A stretch of 64,000 nt of DNA, from assembly GCF_000499845.2 (NCBI RefSeq), contig NC_023755.2:3772087-3836086 (forward strand). The letters are read 5' to 3'. Below, one piece after another: positions 12,201-25,297 of this stretch (the stretch's first letter is position 1; each line of letters opens with the position of its first letter). Position numbers and translations under genes: made by a program. Under the pieces are notes generated by a model. That model had not been told where the DNA came from. It was given only the letters and a program-made list of their open reading frames with translations, and ran no database searches. This DNA comes from Phaseolus vulgaris (lineage: Eukaryota; Streptophyta; Magnoliopsida; Fabales; Fabaceae).

Positions 12201-13685
12201 TAACAAACATAGAAAGAACAGGAACTTATAACTTGTACAGGTATGATCTATAAGTTCCATGAGAAGGAAAAAACAATTCTTAAATTATTACTTGTTCGTT
12301 AACACAAGGTTTTTGTCAAACAATAGTTTTCTTTTTCTTCCTCTCCCTTGTGGCTGCTGTATTGGTGGACTTTCAGGAAGCACAAATGCAGGAGAATTAT
12401 TATCTGCAGTGCAAGGTAAACAAAAGTAAATTTTTTTTCTAGGATCTATATGCAATACAAAACATAGATAGGTGTGCACTGACCGACAAGAACTTGCTCT
12501 GAGATGGTGTCCCCTTGAGATGCAAGTGGGGTAGGAGGATTAAATTGAGACTGAGATGGTCCAGACATCCTTTCAGGCTCAGCCTCGTTATCCTCAAGAT
12601 TTGAAAATAGTGGAGGGTTTTCAAGGTTATGATCATCATTGGCATCAACAAGACCAACCTCAAGTGCCTCCTCGACTAGGGTTGCCTGTGGAGGACTCAG
12701 GCTCAACCCCCGACGAACCTCCATGGGCTCAACTTGGGTGGTTGCTTGTGGAGGACTGTGTATGGTAACAAAACAAATACCATTAGTTCATACTCCCAAA
12801 AAATTGAAAGAAAAATAAAATTATAATACAACACAACACGGACTTACTCCTCCTCCATTGGTACAGGGTCAAAGACTGCAGAAAACGGCCCCTCATCAAA
12901 ACATATTGTCACGTAATAATCTGACGTAAAAGGAATTCGATCTGCACATTGAATATTACTATTTATTAAGGTCTCAAAAACTTTCAAAAGGCAGTTAATA
13001 AGTGAGTCCCTAAACCCTAAGGGACTAATTCAATAGTTTATTCTACAAAACTTAACCAACCAATCAAATAACCTGTTAGTGTGATGTCTTCCGGATTACT
13101 GGTGTTCGGATCCTCAGTCCTGAGAGACACGCCCAAATCATCCACAATGTGATAAGACAAATCAGACCATGAAACTCAAAAATAAATAAAAAGAAATTGA
13201 AAACAGCCAAGAAAACATTACCCTGTGTAATCTATTTCGTAGTCAATGTTCTGCGCATCGAGGTCGAAATTCTGCGGCAGAGTCACCGATTGAAATGCCG
13301 CTGTACCCACCACCTCCTGCTGAGACCGGGCAGAAGCAATTGTCCTGAGGAGACCCATCATCGCGTCCACACAGTCTTGGACAACATAATCAACTTTCTT
13401 AGAGTATATCCGAACCACGCCAAGGAGAAGGTTCGCAGACATTCTGAGCGCGATGGGAACACCAGGGTCCATGATGCGCACTGAAAGAACACAAAAAAAA
13501 CGAATGACTAAGAACAAAAGGGTGTGTTGAAGATGATTTGGAAGGAAGAACGTTCACTTACGGACTGTGGAGGGAATGTCGGTGCTGATGTAATGCGTTT
13601 TCTTGAGGCGGTGCTGGAGGTGAGCGGCGATCCACACGGTGGAGAGAGGACCCTTTCGAGCCAAAAAGGTTTGAGAATAGAACAT
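9250..13685 (-). CDS. Cohesin alpha-kleisin, RAD21/SCC1 (SYN) family
   Basis: There are twelve exons, listed 5' to 3' on the minus strand: 13562-13685, 13222-13480, 13073-13119, 12848-12941, 12484-12755, 12292-12403, 12040-12176, 11517-11956, 10939-10978, 10727-10775, 9980-10124 and 9250-9348. They total 1818 nt, 605 residues, with phase continuous at every junction. The N-terminus (MFYSQTFLARKGPLSTVW, then VPIALRMSANLLLGVVRIY) is the SMC3-binding Rad21/Rec8 domain. The middle has the conserved RKRKLLFD...VLTNK and WKLNNSQRKEHIF stretch. The C-terminus (YLKRLNPITP to VKQEEPYGDI) is the SMC1-binding winged helix. The protein is the closing subunit of the nuclear cohesin ring. EPER near residues 234-237 fits the loose separase pattern ExxR, but this is inference. 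It resembles plant SYN2-SYN4 more than meiotic SYN1; the exact paralogue is unresolved. Confidence 0.93.
9481..9604. repeat. 62-bp tandem duplication in RAD21 intron 11
   Basis: Copies 9481-9542 and 9543-9604 are nearly identical (shared TTTTTTCTATCAAGTATTAA). They lie within the last intron and away from splice sites. Confidence 0.85.
9765..9868 (-). pseudogene. Decayed partial duplicate of RAD21 exon 11
   Basis: This intronic stretch matches the real exon 11 (about 10007-10111) along its length, for example CCTTCCAAAATC and CCTCCAAAATT.GGGTGATTG, with scattered substitutions. Flanking intron sequence (CACATTCT.ATCATTAAAAA.CATACA) is also duplicated at 9730 and 9880. It lacks the exon 11 donor side, so it cannot replace exon 11. 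Confidence 0.75.
11734..11823 (-). repeat. 45-bp in-frame tandem duplication in RAD21 exon 8
   Basis: Copies 11734-11778 and 11779-11823 encode AEQVTDTNLTSEEP twice in a row in the linker between the conserved domains. Near-identity implies a recent event. Confidence 0.85.
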
Positions 13686-14103
13686 GGTAGTGTTCTTGGG
13701 ATGTTTCTTGGAACAGGGATGTTTCTTGGAACAGAGATGTTTCTTCGAACTGGGATTTGGAGAGAGCGAGAAAGAGGTTTGGGGGTATGGTTCTGGTTAG
13801 GGTTGTGAGAAAATTGGCGGCAAACAACGTTTCGAAGATGAAATGGCGCGGAACTTCTGAGTGAATGAAGTGGTGCAGGAAGCAAAGCCCGTAAGTATTC
13901 GGCAAAAGAAGGCTATTTTTTCCTACACCTCCGTTGGCACCTCCATATATATTATGGATCACAGAATTCGAAAGCCCAATTCATTATTGGGTTAAGTTTA
14001 GAAAGCTGGCCCATTAAGAGGGAAACGGTGCGTTTGAGACTCCAATAAGAATTAGGGTTTTGAATGTGGAGGCTGAGCAGAAGCAGAAGGAAAGGGAGAA
14101 GCA
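13686..14103. promoter_or_regulatory. Bidirectional promoter between RAD21 (-) and eL6 (+)
   Basis: Only 418 bp separate the two start codons. A telo-box-like TTAGGGTTT at about 14053 lies close upstream of eL6, as in many plant ribosomal protein genes. Site II-like TGGGCT/TGGGCC motifs, seen on the plus strand as AGCCCA near 13973 and GGCCCA near 14009, lie in the middle and could serve both genes. The motifs are seen; shared control is inferred. Confidence 0.6.
13700..13752 (-). repeat. Three 18-bp repeats in the RAD21 5' leader
   Basis: GATGTTTCTTGGAACAG occurs at 13700 and 13718 and, diverged, at 13736. They lie 15-67 bp upstream of the RAD21 start codon, and none introduces an ATG on the RAD21 strand. 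Confidence 0.8.
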
Positions 14104-15554
<1,451 letters not shown>

Positions 15555-16578
15555 AGTGCCTAAATTATTCTCCTCATTTTGTTTTGTCGAGATTTTTCTT
15601 CACTGATAGTTGTTGCACTTCTTTATGATGGAACTTTATTATTGTTAAAAGTTTTTTCGACAAATTTTGGCCCTAGTTTAGTGCGTGTATGCAATAGCGA
15701 GGCAAAATTATTCTGTTGCAGTGGATAAAGTCACGTTATTTATCATTGAACATATTTATTTTGTTCTTTTTTTTTTATCATGGTTGGTTTTAGTCACAGA
15801 ACACTGAAATAAGTTATTTTTCATGTTTAGGAGACCATTTTAAACTATTAAGGCATTTGATTTACAAAGCAAGATGGTTTTTTTCTGTGTTTTTAAAATT
15901 GATCTTGAAATTGGTATCTTTAAATTTTGTTGAGCTTAGTTAATTTTTTATACTACATTGTAATACTCTTAATTCAAAAAGAATAAAAGAAGGTAGAAGA
16001 AATGTGAACATTTATGTTGTGTTTGTAAATAAGATACAATAGTATTGTTGTAAGATATTGGATTTATGAGGCGATGAGTGTTGGATTCGGTTCTGAGTTC
16101 AATTGTATATATATTAACTAGGGACATTATGTAAGAAAGCAAACTGTATAAAATTGGAAGAATGCTGAGTGTTGGATTCGGTTGTGTTCAATTGTATAGA
16201 TTAACTAGGGACATTATGTAAGAAAGAGCAAACTGTATAAAATTGGAAGAATGCCTGGTGCAGCGTTCATGGTCACTCAAATTCAGACAAAAATGGAATT
16301 GAATACATGCATATATATAAACAAGAGTTACGTCACCAGAGCAGAGTAGAAAGAAGCAACAACATAATGATGAAGAAATAGCAAGGTGCAATGTCTGTGA
16401 CAGAAGCATTAACCACTATTTTTCTCAACTGAAAATGATTAGGTCTATGTTATACAAAGAGACATGGAAATTTGTTAGTGGTTTCAGCCTCACCCAGAGT
16501 ATACTTTGTTCCGGCTAGACAGTACATGGTCAAACATATGCTCAGCAACATTGCTAATTTCTCTATGCCTCTGTGCCT
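15555..16578. other. Intergenic region between convergent eL6 and PSRP2-like genes
   Basis: It contains the 3' UTRs and an imperfect tandem duplication at 16073-16254. No gene was seen. Confidence 0.4.
16073..16254. repeat. Imperfect tandem duplication of about 90 bp
   Basis: Copies 16073-16164 and 16165-16254 share GAGTGTTGGATTCGGTT and ACTAGGGACATTATGTAAGA, with a few small indels between them. Confidence 0.85.
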
Positions 16579-19226
16579 CTATGCCTTGTTCACTCGGACT
16601 TTTTGCCCTTCTAATGACTGCATTCAACAAGCCATCAGACAAATAACAAATCACTTTCAGTATAACATTTAGAACTAAACTAATTACTAGTTTAAAATTT
16701 CATTTTCAATCTACAGCATTCAAAACATATCAAAATTCCTATTAAAAAACCATATCAAAACATCATTGTAAGTCAAAAACATTGATAAGCATCAGCAAAA
16801 AAGGGAGATAGATGAGATAAACCAGACCAGCTATTACAACATTTTTTTTTTGGTAATATGCATGTGCAATTCTATATTTATAAGTAAACTAGATAATGGA
16901 AATTAAGCAGGCTATTTTACTTTATAAATCACCACAATTAAGGCCTTTTGATTTTCCAGTGACACCCTAATGTATCTTCACATAGTGAGAAGTAAACAAC
17001 TTACAGAATTGTTGAAAGACGAGATTGCAGCTTCTACATCATCTTCTGATGAAAAAGTAACAAAACCATACCCACTGGATTTTGAGGTACCAGGGACCCG
17101 TGAAACCTTGGCACTCAGAACTTTTCCCTTCTCAGAAAAAAACTTTTTAAGAGTATCAGTTGTTACTGTCTTGGCTAGATTTCCCACATACACCTTGTGG
17201 GGACTGTCAATAAATTGAGATTCCTCAGATTGGGATAAAGGCAAATCTGATGTTGATAAAGGTTTTTCGGTAACATTTACTTTGATCTCACGCCCTCCAA
17301 TTTCCTGTCATAGAAAACATGAACTTCGCAAGTCCTTAAAGAGATATAAAGTCTAAACTGCAGAATGAACATTAACATTCTTTCTAATGGTTCCAGCAAA
17401 TTCTGCAGTGAAACTTACAGTGCCGTTAAGTTTCTCAATCACAGCATTTGCATCCTCAACAGTTTTCATTGTAACAAATGCAAATCGACGGCTCCTTCCA
17501 GAGTATTTATCATACATAACCTATGAGCCATGCATTAAGAAATGTTAACGGTACCTGTAATCATACTATATTATTTGGTACACAGATGAAGGATTCCCAC
17601 ATATTCTGACAGACCATACAAATAAAGTTGTCACCTGTTTTAGGATATATAAAATGCACTGATCAATATACTATACTATTTAGTATATTTTCAAATCACA
17701 GGGACATTGGCTTATTGCAAGTCCTTCATTAAACTGTTCAGTTCATGTCAATACATCTACAATCATTCCATTGAGGTACAAAAGAAGTTTGAGTGAGGTT
17801 TCAACATTTTAATTCAGAGTGAGTAACTATTAGTCTAGTACTACTTACAACACCTCTTTTCCATTCTCCGTTATTCTTGAAAAATTAAGGAGCTTACTCA
17901 TGGTTATATATAATAATACTTATATAATCAAAAAGTACGTATTTCTGTATTAATGTAACAATTAACTATAAGGAAAACAGGACATGCATAATTTTGGCTA
18001 CATTTATTTTTCCTCCCCCATGCAACTTGCATTACAAACAAAGGGATAACAGTATTCTTAAAATAGCAAAACTTCCTTTAATTTCTACAGAAGCAGGGTT
18101 GTCGACATAATACATACTGCATGCATATACAATGTTAAATTTCAAGAAAAATCAACATGAAAAGCCATGTTTTGCATTTTTTTTAAAAAGCAAAGACTGC
18201 TACTGTACTCTACCTTCAGTTTACTGCTCTTATTTTCGTCATCATACAAGGGATAATGCCTTTCCACTATCCTTATTAGAGAGGTTTTCCAAAATCCAAC
18301 TCTCAAACTCACCTCAGGCTTTACATCAGTGAATCCCCAGCTGACATGTTTTGTATATACACACATATCATGCTTTATGAAAAATTCTATATGTTAACAC
18401 AAATTCCTTAGCGTAAAACATATCATTCCCTCAAATACCAAATAAAAAAACACCCCATTTCTAAATTCATTTAATAAGCAAAAACAAATGCACTTCTTCA
18501 ATAACAATATTGTGTGTTTACTTTCATATTGAGGTATTCCTATAAGTTTCAGTCTATTGGACCCGGGTGAATTTACTCAGTTCCTCCCCCACAAAGCACC
18601 ACACCCATTAAGTTCCTCCATAGAACTTGAGGAGAACATTTCTATAAAGACTTCTAGCAGAGAAAAATATAAAAATAGAAAGTTTCTCCTATAACTTCTT
18701 CAAAAAAATTTAAGTTGGGCATAAACTAAAATAAAGAAGACTTGCATAAGCTAATTAATTTTAACTGCAGAAGTAAATTCCTTTTTTTTCATATTTTTTT
18801 CTTCTTAAGAATTCCTTACGAGAAGTTTGTCTCAAAGTTTTCTTGATTCAAAGCAAACCCAAACAGAAAAAGCTTTAATTTAACCCATAACGTAGGAAAT
18901 CGAGAACTTTAAAATTGGTGAAAGGGTGAAAATTTAAAAACCTCAGCTTTCTCAATAGCGCCATGTTCTTGAACAATTTTGGAGAGCTCATCGTTGTTGA
19001 CAGTGCGAGGAATGTTGCCGACGTAGAGCCTCCTCGCGGCCTCCGTCACCGTGGCCTGCTCAGCCACCGCGAAGGGTCTCCCAAAACGGCGGTGTGTGGT
19101 GGAAAGGGGTCGCAAGTGGGTGGTGGAGGGTCTGAGGTTGAAGAGAATGTGTGAAGGAGAAGTTGAAGGGGTAGTTAGGGAAAGGAGATTTGGAGGCAAG
19201 AGAAGAGAAGAGTGAAGAGAAGCCAT
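16579..19226 (-). CDS. Chloroplast RNA-binding protein, two RRMs (PSRP2 / 30S ribosomal protein 2 type)
   Basis: There are four exons on the minus strand, 18942-19226, 17419-17520, 17005-17304 and 16579-16617, total 726 nt, 241 residues; every intron is phase 0. Residues 1 to about 60 are rich in Ser, Thr, Leu and Pro, as in a chloroplast transit peptide. RRM1 starts at LYVGNIPRTV (RNP2) with RNP1 RRFAFVTM. RRM2 starts at VYVGNLAKTV with RNP1 GYGFVTF. The C-terminus is LEGQKVRVNKA. This layout matches plastid-specific ribosomal protein 2 and related cp-type RNA-binding proteins, which act in stromal RNA or ribosome function. The last exon is only 39 nt and was identified by its GT-AG boundary and the conserved ending. 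The first intron is 1.42 kb, with a weak donor (GTTTTT). Confidence 0.92.
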
Positions 19227-19570
19227 TGTTGTTGATTGAGGTGTGTGATATGTGAGAAGTGAAGAGAAATATTATAAGTGAAGAACAAATTGAGGTTTTG
19301 ATTTTGCAGTGGCAGAGAGTGAGAAGTTTATCTTGTTATCTCAATGGTCTTGGTCTTGGATATCCATTTTTTATTTGGGTCGGGTTGGCCTCTTAAAGGT
19401 TCGAATAACACTATAACCTAACAAAACAATTTACTCTCTGAATAAGTAAAAAAAAGTAGTCATTTTGTAAATTACTTCAGGTTTAATTAGATTTTTAAAT
19501 ATTTCATAAACCAAAATTTTATTAAAAAAATTAATTAAATATTTAAATGTTTTTATTTTATTTATGTTTT

Positions 19571-19648
19571 AATAACTCTAAGACAGGGAGTTTTTATAAT
19601 TTGAGAAATTCTACTTGAATTATTTTGCATTAAAATTTATTAAAATAA
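19571..19648 (+). repeat. Left copy of a 78-bp direct repeat
   Basis: Nearly identical to 24291-24368, sharing AAGACAGGGAGTT and TTGAGAAATTCTACTTGAAT. The copies are 4.7 kb apart. Confidence 0.8.
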
Positions 19649-19759
19649 CCCCAAATATACTTAATTAAGGTATATTCAATTTTTACTTGTTTTAATTGCT
19701 TCTCTTACGTCTTATAAATTTAGTTATATCATTATTTCATGTAACTTAAAATTACAAAT

Positions 19760-20190
19760 AGATGGTGAAGAAGTCACTAAAGCTTAAATGTTTAAGGTTG
19801 TCCAATTCTGAAAGGAAAAGTAATGGATGAAGAAAAACTAGATGTTATTGTAAGTTTATTTTAATTTACAAAATATGTCCATGTGCTTCTTTTTTTTAAT
19901 CATTAACTTTGATATATGTATTTCAATCCATGCTTGAATGTTCTATGCAAAAATCATCAAGTGAATTTGTGGAAAAAAAATATTTGAATCAATGTCTGGA
20001 AAAGAAAGGTTTGGCCGAGTTCGTTGCTATGAAAGGACTGTGACACCAACATTATTAAAAAGGAATAAAAAAATTATCGTTATCTTTAAAAGATATGCTA
20101 TTCAAATGAAGGGTATGACAAAACATATTGAAGGTTTAGAAGCAATGATGAAATTCATGTTTAAGAAATAAAATTCAAATTTGAATGAGA
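19760..20190 (+). pseudogene. Relic of a Ptta/En/Spm-type plant transposase domain
   Basis: Broken plus-strand frames read SSSEFVEKKY, SGKERFGRVRCY, TVTPTLLKRN and HIEGLEAMMKFMFKK. These resemble the conserved C-terminal block of plant Ptta/En/Spm transposase-like proteins, where an FGRVR motif is followed by a TPTLLKRN motif and a coiled coil. Frame changes and stops make it a fossil. The family call is from memory of the motif style and is moderate only. Confidence 0.45.
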
Positions 20191-21393
20191 AGAATATACA
20201 TTGTTGTTAGTTAAAAATATCACATTTTAAAATTATGTTAAGAAATATAAATGTATAACGTAATTTAGTTGACTCAGACATACTTATTATAATATAATTG
20301 TTTTGGTATAGGTAAATAATTATGTTAGCTTGACCGTTGAAGGGGTAGAAATATTTTCTTTTGGCATTTATTTTTATATTGTAATTTTTTAATAAAATAT
20401 AATATTTCTTTATATATTTTTTTAGGAGATAACATTTTAAATTTTTATTGATGATTATGTTAATTAAAATAATTTAATTATTAAGTAAATTGATGTAGGA
20501 TTGTTATTTGATATAATTAAATAAGAAGTGTTAATATTAAAATTATTTTTAAAATATATTTGAAAAGGTTAAGAAAAGAAATGAAAAAGTAAAAAAAATA
20601 ATAATTGAGTAAAGAAAATAGTAGGTAAAAAGAGCATTTAAAATAAATAAAAATGAGTGAGGAAAGAAAGTTTAACAAAATTGGTAATATCAATAAAATG
20701 AAATAAATATGTTGTGATAAGTATAAAATTGAAATAAATCATTATAACTTTGCAAATATTATATAAAATACCATACACATTTTTAGAAATGTTAATTTGA
20801 CATTACCGATTTAATGTCAACAATTAATCTCAAAAGGTTAGAAATAAGGAACGAATTATTGTGGTAAAATTTCAAAATAAATCTGGAAAAAGAAAGAGAC
20901 AAAGTAAAATCTTGTTTTACTAATTATTTTTAATATGAAGAATGTAATTCCATCCTAATTAAAATATGAAATTATAAAGTGACATGTATAAACATTTAAA
21001 TTTTTCTCTTCTAAATCTGAAATTATAAAGTGACGTATATAAATATTTAAATTTCCCTCTTAAATGTACTACGACAAGTGTTTTGTATCAACATATGTTG
21101 AAGCATTTACAATATTATTAATTTATTAAATTTTGAACTCCTTTTACTTAACTCAAACTCTCTTTAACGAAAGAAGAGTCTAATTTTCGTATATATCTTC
21201 GTTTTAAATTATTAAAATATGATAAATTTATTTAGTATTTTATTATAAAATTTATATAAGTTCAATTTCTTCATTTTATTTATTTTTTTTGTTATTGAAA
21301 GGAACAAATGTGTATTATTTATTAAATTATTAATAACATGATTATTTATTTGATCTATTTTTTAGTTTTGTAAAAAAAGCACTTTATACATAT

Positions 21394-22244
21394 ATGGATT
21401 TAGCTTGGCGTAGGCCTTTGTTTGTCTGGGAGCAGCCTTTGATGGATCAGCTGCGTCAGACTTTACTTTTAGTTAGGATGGCTTCGGGAGAAGAGGATAC
21501 GTGGGTGTGGAAAGGTGTGGGTCCCCAATCGAGCTCTGCCTACTCTCTTGTAAGGAGAGATTGTGAGGCGGATTCCTCTTTGGTTTTCGGTAAGTTATGG
21601 AGTTGTAAAGCCGTACCATCTGTCTTAGTTACTGCTTGGAGGGTGTTGAAAAATAAGATCGCTACTAGGGCCAATTTGGTAAGGCGTGGGGTGGTGGTGG
21701 ATAGCTCTTTATGCTGCTTGTGTGGGAAGGAGGAAGAGCATTACCGTCACTTGTTTTTCGAGTGCAGTTTTGCTTGCCAGGTTTGGTGTTTGTGCTTTAA
21801 GTGGTTGGGTGTGTCGTTTGTGTACCACAAAGATCCTTTGTCAAACTTTGTTAAATTCAGGATGAGTCAGTCTTCTGAGTTGATCAATGATGTGTGGAGC
21901 TCTATCTGGGTTGGGGTGGTGGGGGAAATTTGGAATCACAAGAATTTTAAGCTTTCAACAGGGGGTGGCTGACACATCCGAAGTGTGTGCTTTGATGCAA
22001 GCTAAGGTTTGATCTTGGATTTCTGCAAATTCAAGCTTTGCTCCGTTTCCTTCTCCAGTTGGTGTTTGGAACCCTTAGAATGTATGAGATTGGTCGTTTG
22101 ATGTGCTGTTAGGTTTTTCTCGTATGGTTAGCGTTAAGGGGAGTTAGGTCGGGGTTTTGTGTTAGTATCTGGTTATTGGTTTTCTGTATAAGAGTTGAAC
22201 CACTCCTGAATTTTATATTTAATTGTTATTGCCGATAAAAAAAA
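21394..22244 (+). mobile_element. 5'-truncated LINE (L1 type) with zf-RVT C-terminus
   Basis: A 192-codon frame (21394-21972) encodes the C-terminal part of a plant LINE ORF2. It has VWKGVGPQSSSAYS, VTAWRVLKNKIATRANLVRR, the CCLCGKEEEHYRHLFFEC zinc-finger-like motif and WSSIWVGVVGEIWNHKN. It is followed by about 270 bp of 3' UTR ending GCCGATAAAAAAAA. ATACATATATG before the element and ATACGGATATG after the A tail agree at 9 of 11 positions, a candidate target-site duplication. The open frame is residual coding sequence, not a host gene. Confidence 0.85.
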
Positions 22245-24290
22245 TACGGATATGTGTCAAAATTGATAAAAAAATACTTGTAATATTTACAAGTACATAA
22301 AATTTAATTGGTGACAAATTAATTAATTGTAGGAAAAGTATTTCTATATAAATAAATAAAAATGACATAGTTGTGGATGATAGAATGATAGTAATGCATT
22401 GTGTAGTAAATATTTAAATACAAATTTGATCATAAATTAAGAATTTATTAAAATTAAAAAAAGTTAAAAGAAACCGGTCATGAAATTAAAAATAAGATGA
22501 ACCAAAATTTATTAAGTTTTAAAAAGTAATTAAAGAAATTGTTGGTGATTTTTTTAAGATTGATTATAACTAACTTTTACTAATCACTAGGATTTTGGAA
22601 TTAAAAGTAATAACAAAGAAAGAGTAAGATTTTGATGATGATAATATTTTGATACGTGGAGGTTGTAGTAATGTACTAGAAAATATATATTTTTATTTAT
22701 ATAATTTAATAAATAATTATTTAAGATTTTTTAATTGAATTAGGTTATAATTTAAATGTTTAAGGTTATTTAATTAGTTATAAGAAATTTACAAATTTTA
22801 CTATTTATTAGTATGTGTTGACTTTTAATGTCGGCTTGACCAATATAAAATTAATACTATACTAATCTGATATCTGATATTAGTGTAACTTATGTTGGTG
22901 GAGTTGAATTCCAAAATTAAACTTGGTTGAAGGTAAATTTAATGGATTTATTTAGTATTTTTGTTTTGTTGATAGATTTTAAGTTTATGGTGTTGTTATG
23001 AACTTTTTGATATGAACGGTTGTTATGAAATTTTGTTATGACCTATTGTTATGAATTCTTAAATAAAATAATTTGGTTTAATTTCAATTTGTAATTATAG
23101 TTTTATCATTTATTTGAATTAAGTTATGATTTAAAATTGATATTTGAATGATTTGAGACTGAAATAGAATTACTAGCTTAACTACCAAATAATTTTAAAA
23201 ATATCTCTCTTACATTTTTTTCGTTGGTTTAACCCACACAATTATAACGTTTCTCGTCAGTCCTATTTTAAAATCGACACAAACACATTTTGCTTTTAGA
23301 GTTTCATTATGTGTTAAATAATCGTTGTTTATACGTCGATTTTCGTATATTTAAGTATATTCTCACTACAAGCAAATCATGAAATAGAAAACCAATTTTT
23401 AGAGACCAAAATAATTAGTTACAATAGGAACTAAAATATAGACCATTTTAGAAACTAAAAGAAATTTGGTTTCTAAATTAATTTCTATTATTGTTAAATA
23501 GTTTCTAAATTGGTATCTAATTAGCAACTAAGGTTTTAACTACCAATTATTTAGTTTCTAAATTTGGTAGCAAAAAGTTTGGTTTCTAATTAGATATCAA
23601 TATAGAAACTATTTAACAATAATAGAAAATAATATAAACTAATTTAGAAACCAAATTTCTTTTCAGTTTCTAAAATGGTCTCTAATTTAGTTACTATTGC
23701 AACTAATTATTTTGGTTTTTACAAATTGGTTTCTATTTCATGATTTTCTTGTAGTGTCTTTTCGATATTAATTCATAATTTTCTTTTTAGTGTTTTTAAT
23801 TTTATATTATTATTGATATTTGTTTTTGGTTCAAATACAAAAACTTTATATGTTAATCTTTCAAAATATTAATAATGAAGACATTTTATCCTTGACTATT
23901 CAGATCTAGACAGATAAAGTGGCATCGTCACCCTGAACTTTAATTTCTGTTCGAAGAAGAAGTTTGTGTGAACAAGATTTATTTGACAATGACCTTAATT
24001 TCTTTTAGTAGAAGTTACGTCTTGATTACAACTAATGTTATTCTCTCTTTTAGATTTTTGTAATTGTATTTTATTTTTGTAGGTCGTTGTTTAGTCTCAC
24101 TTTTGTAATTTTTCCTTTTTACTATATACTGTGTGATGTCCTTTAACCCATCATAGTTTTCACAAAAAACCTAAAATATATTTTGTTTATAAAATAAATT
24201 AAAAAAGTATAGAAATATGAATGTATTTATTTATAATATTTTACATTTATTACTAGTTTACTAAAGATCTAAAATTTTATAAGTTAGCTT
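22245..24290. other. AT-rich intergenic DNA
   Basis: Only the MITE at 23364-23756 was recognised. A run of TTGTTATGA-like words lies near 22990-23060. Confidence 0.4.
23364..23756. mobile_element. CACTA-type MITE, copy 1
   Basis: The 393-bp element starts CACTACAAG and ends CTTGTAGTG, and the two halves are extended inverted repeats of each other. It is flanked by TCT on both sides, a 3-bp target-site duplication as produced by CACTA elements. Confidence 0.9.
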
Positions 24291-24368
24291 AATAACTTTA
24301 AGACAGGGAGTTCTTTAATTTGAGAAATTCTACTTGAATTATTTTGCATTAAAATTTATTAAAATAAT
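24291..24368 (+). repeat. Right copy of a 78-bp direct repeat
   Basis: See 19571-19648. This copy ends about 275 bp upstream of the GH1 pseudogene start. Confidence 0.8.
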
Positions 24369-24596
24369 TACAATATTTGAAAAATATTAAAAAATTATAA
24401 TTTTTAAAATTATTTCTTATTATTAGATTATATTTCAGGATAAAAATTTGAAAAAAAAAATAGATGGACTGAAGTCTAAAATTTTGACTAGCTTTATACA
24501 AGATAAACTATATATTTAAATTATGATAATAGTAACCCAAAAAAATTGTCTTCCAATTGTATCCATCATATTAAAAAAAAAAACAGTTCATTCTTC

Positions 24597-24605
24597 TATA
24601 AATAG
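24597..24605 (+). promoter_or_regulatory. TATA box of the GH1 pseudogene
   Basis: TATAAATAG, 47 bp before the start codon, is well formed and suggests the promoter was recently functional. Confidence 0.55.
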
Positions 24606-24898
24606 AAGGCATTGGTGAGAGTTATGGAGAAAGAAAGCCAAAAATGAGAACTAATACTCCTTCTCTGTTCTGTCTTCTATCTCTTGCTATTGCTACCATT
24701 TTGGGCAGTGGCACTGCAACTGCAACTCCAAGTGTGAAGCCAAGCCACTATGCTTCAACATTCAACAGAACCCTTTTTCCTTCCACTTTTATCTTTGGAG
24801 TAGGTTCTTCGCTTATCAGGTATTTCTCATACTTGTGGAAGATCTGATATGAATAAATTAAAAATAAAAACATTTTATAATAGATAATCTAAAGTTGT

Positions 24899-25212
24899 TT
24901 TTATCATAATAGTTAGTATCTTACGATTCACGATAAGTATAGTACGAAACGATACGATTTCACTCTCCTACGATACGAGTTGTTTGAAGAATTTTTTTCG
25001 TCCATGAATCGTAGCTGTATCGTGCGATTCGCACGAAGAAACGAAGAATCGCTGAATCGCAAAATGAAATGATTCCATATTGCATGAATCAGTGTGGATT
25101 TTAAAATTCTAATTTTTTTACCCACGAACCTCCTCTATTTCACGTACCCCTTCTCCTCTGTTTCGTAAGATATGTATTGTGAATCGTAAGATATTAACTA
25201 TTATGATAAAGA
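24899..25212. mobile_element. Terminal-inverted-repeat element in intron 1 of the GH1 pseudogene
   Basis: TTTATCATAATAGTTAGTAT at the left end is matched by its near-perfect inverted complement (ATATTAACTATTATGATAAA) at the right, and the inner TIR continues with TCTTACGATTCAC. The element is about 310 bp and non-coding. The superfamily is uncertain. Confidence 0.65.
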
Positions 25213-25297
25213 AAGATAGATAAAATTTGTTTAATAACATGTATGCACCACATTATTTTTTTTAGAGATTGTTTTGGTGAAATCATGTGATATATAT

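Larger units (their letters stand above)
19227..21392. other. AT-rich intergenic DNA upstream of the PSRP2-like gene
   Basis: Apart from a transposase relic (19760-20190), a 78-bp repeat (19571-19648) and a short direct duplication near 20970-21060 sharing ATTATAAAGTGAC, no feature was recognised. Confidence 0.4.

Noticed and set aside
13508..13962. Two minus-strand frames upstream of and over RAD21 exon 1
   Set aside because: They are other frames of exon 1 and its leader; only the MFYSQTFLARKG frame splices in phase with the kleisin.
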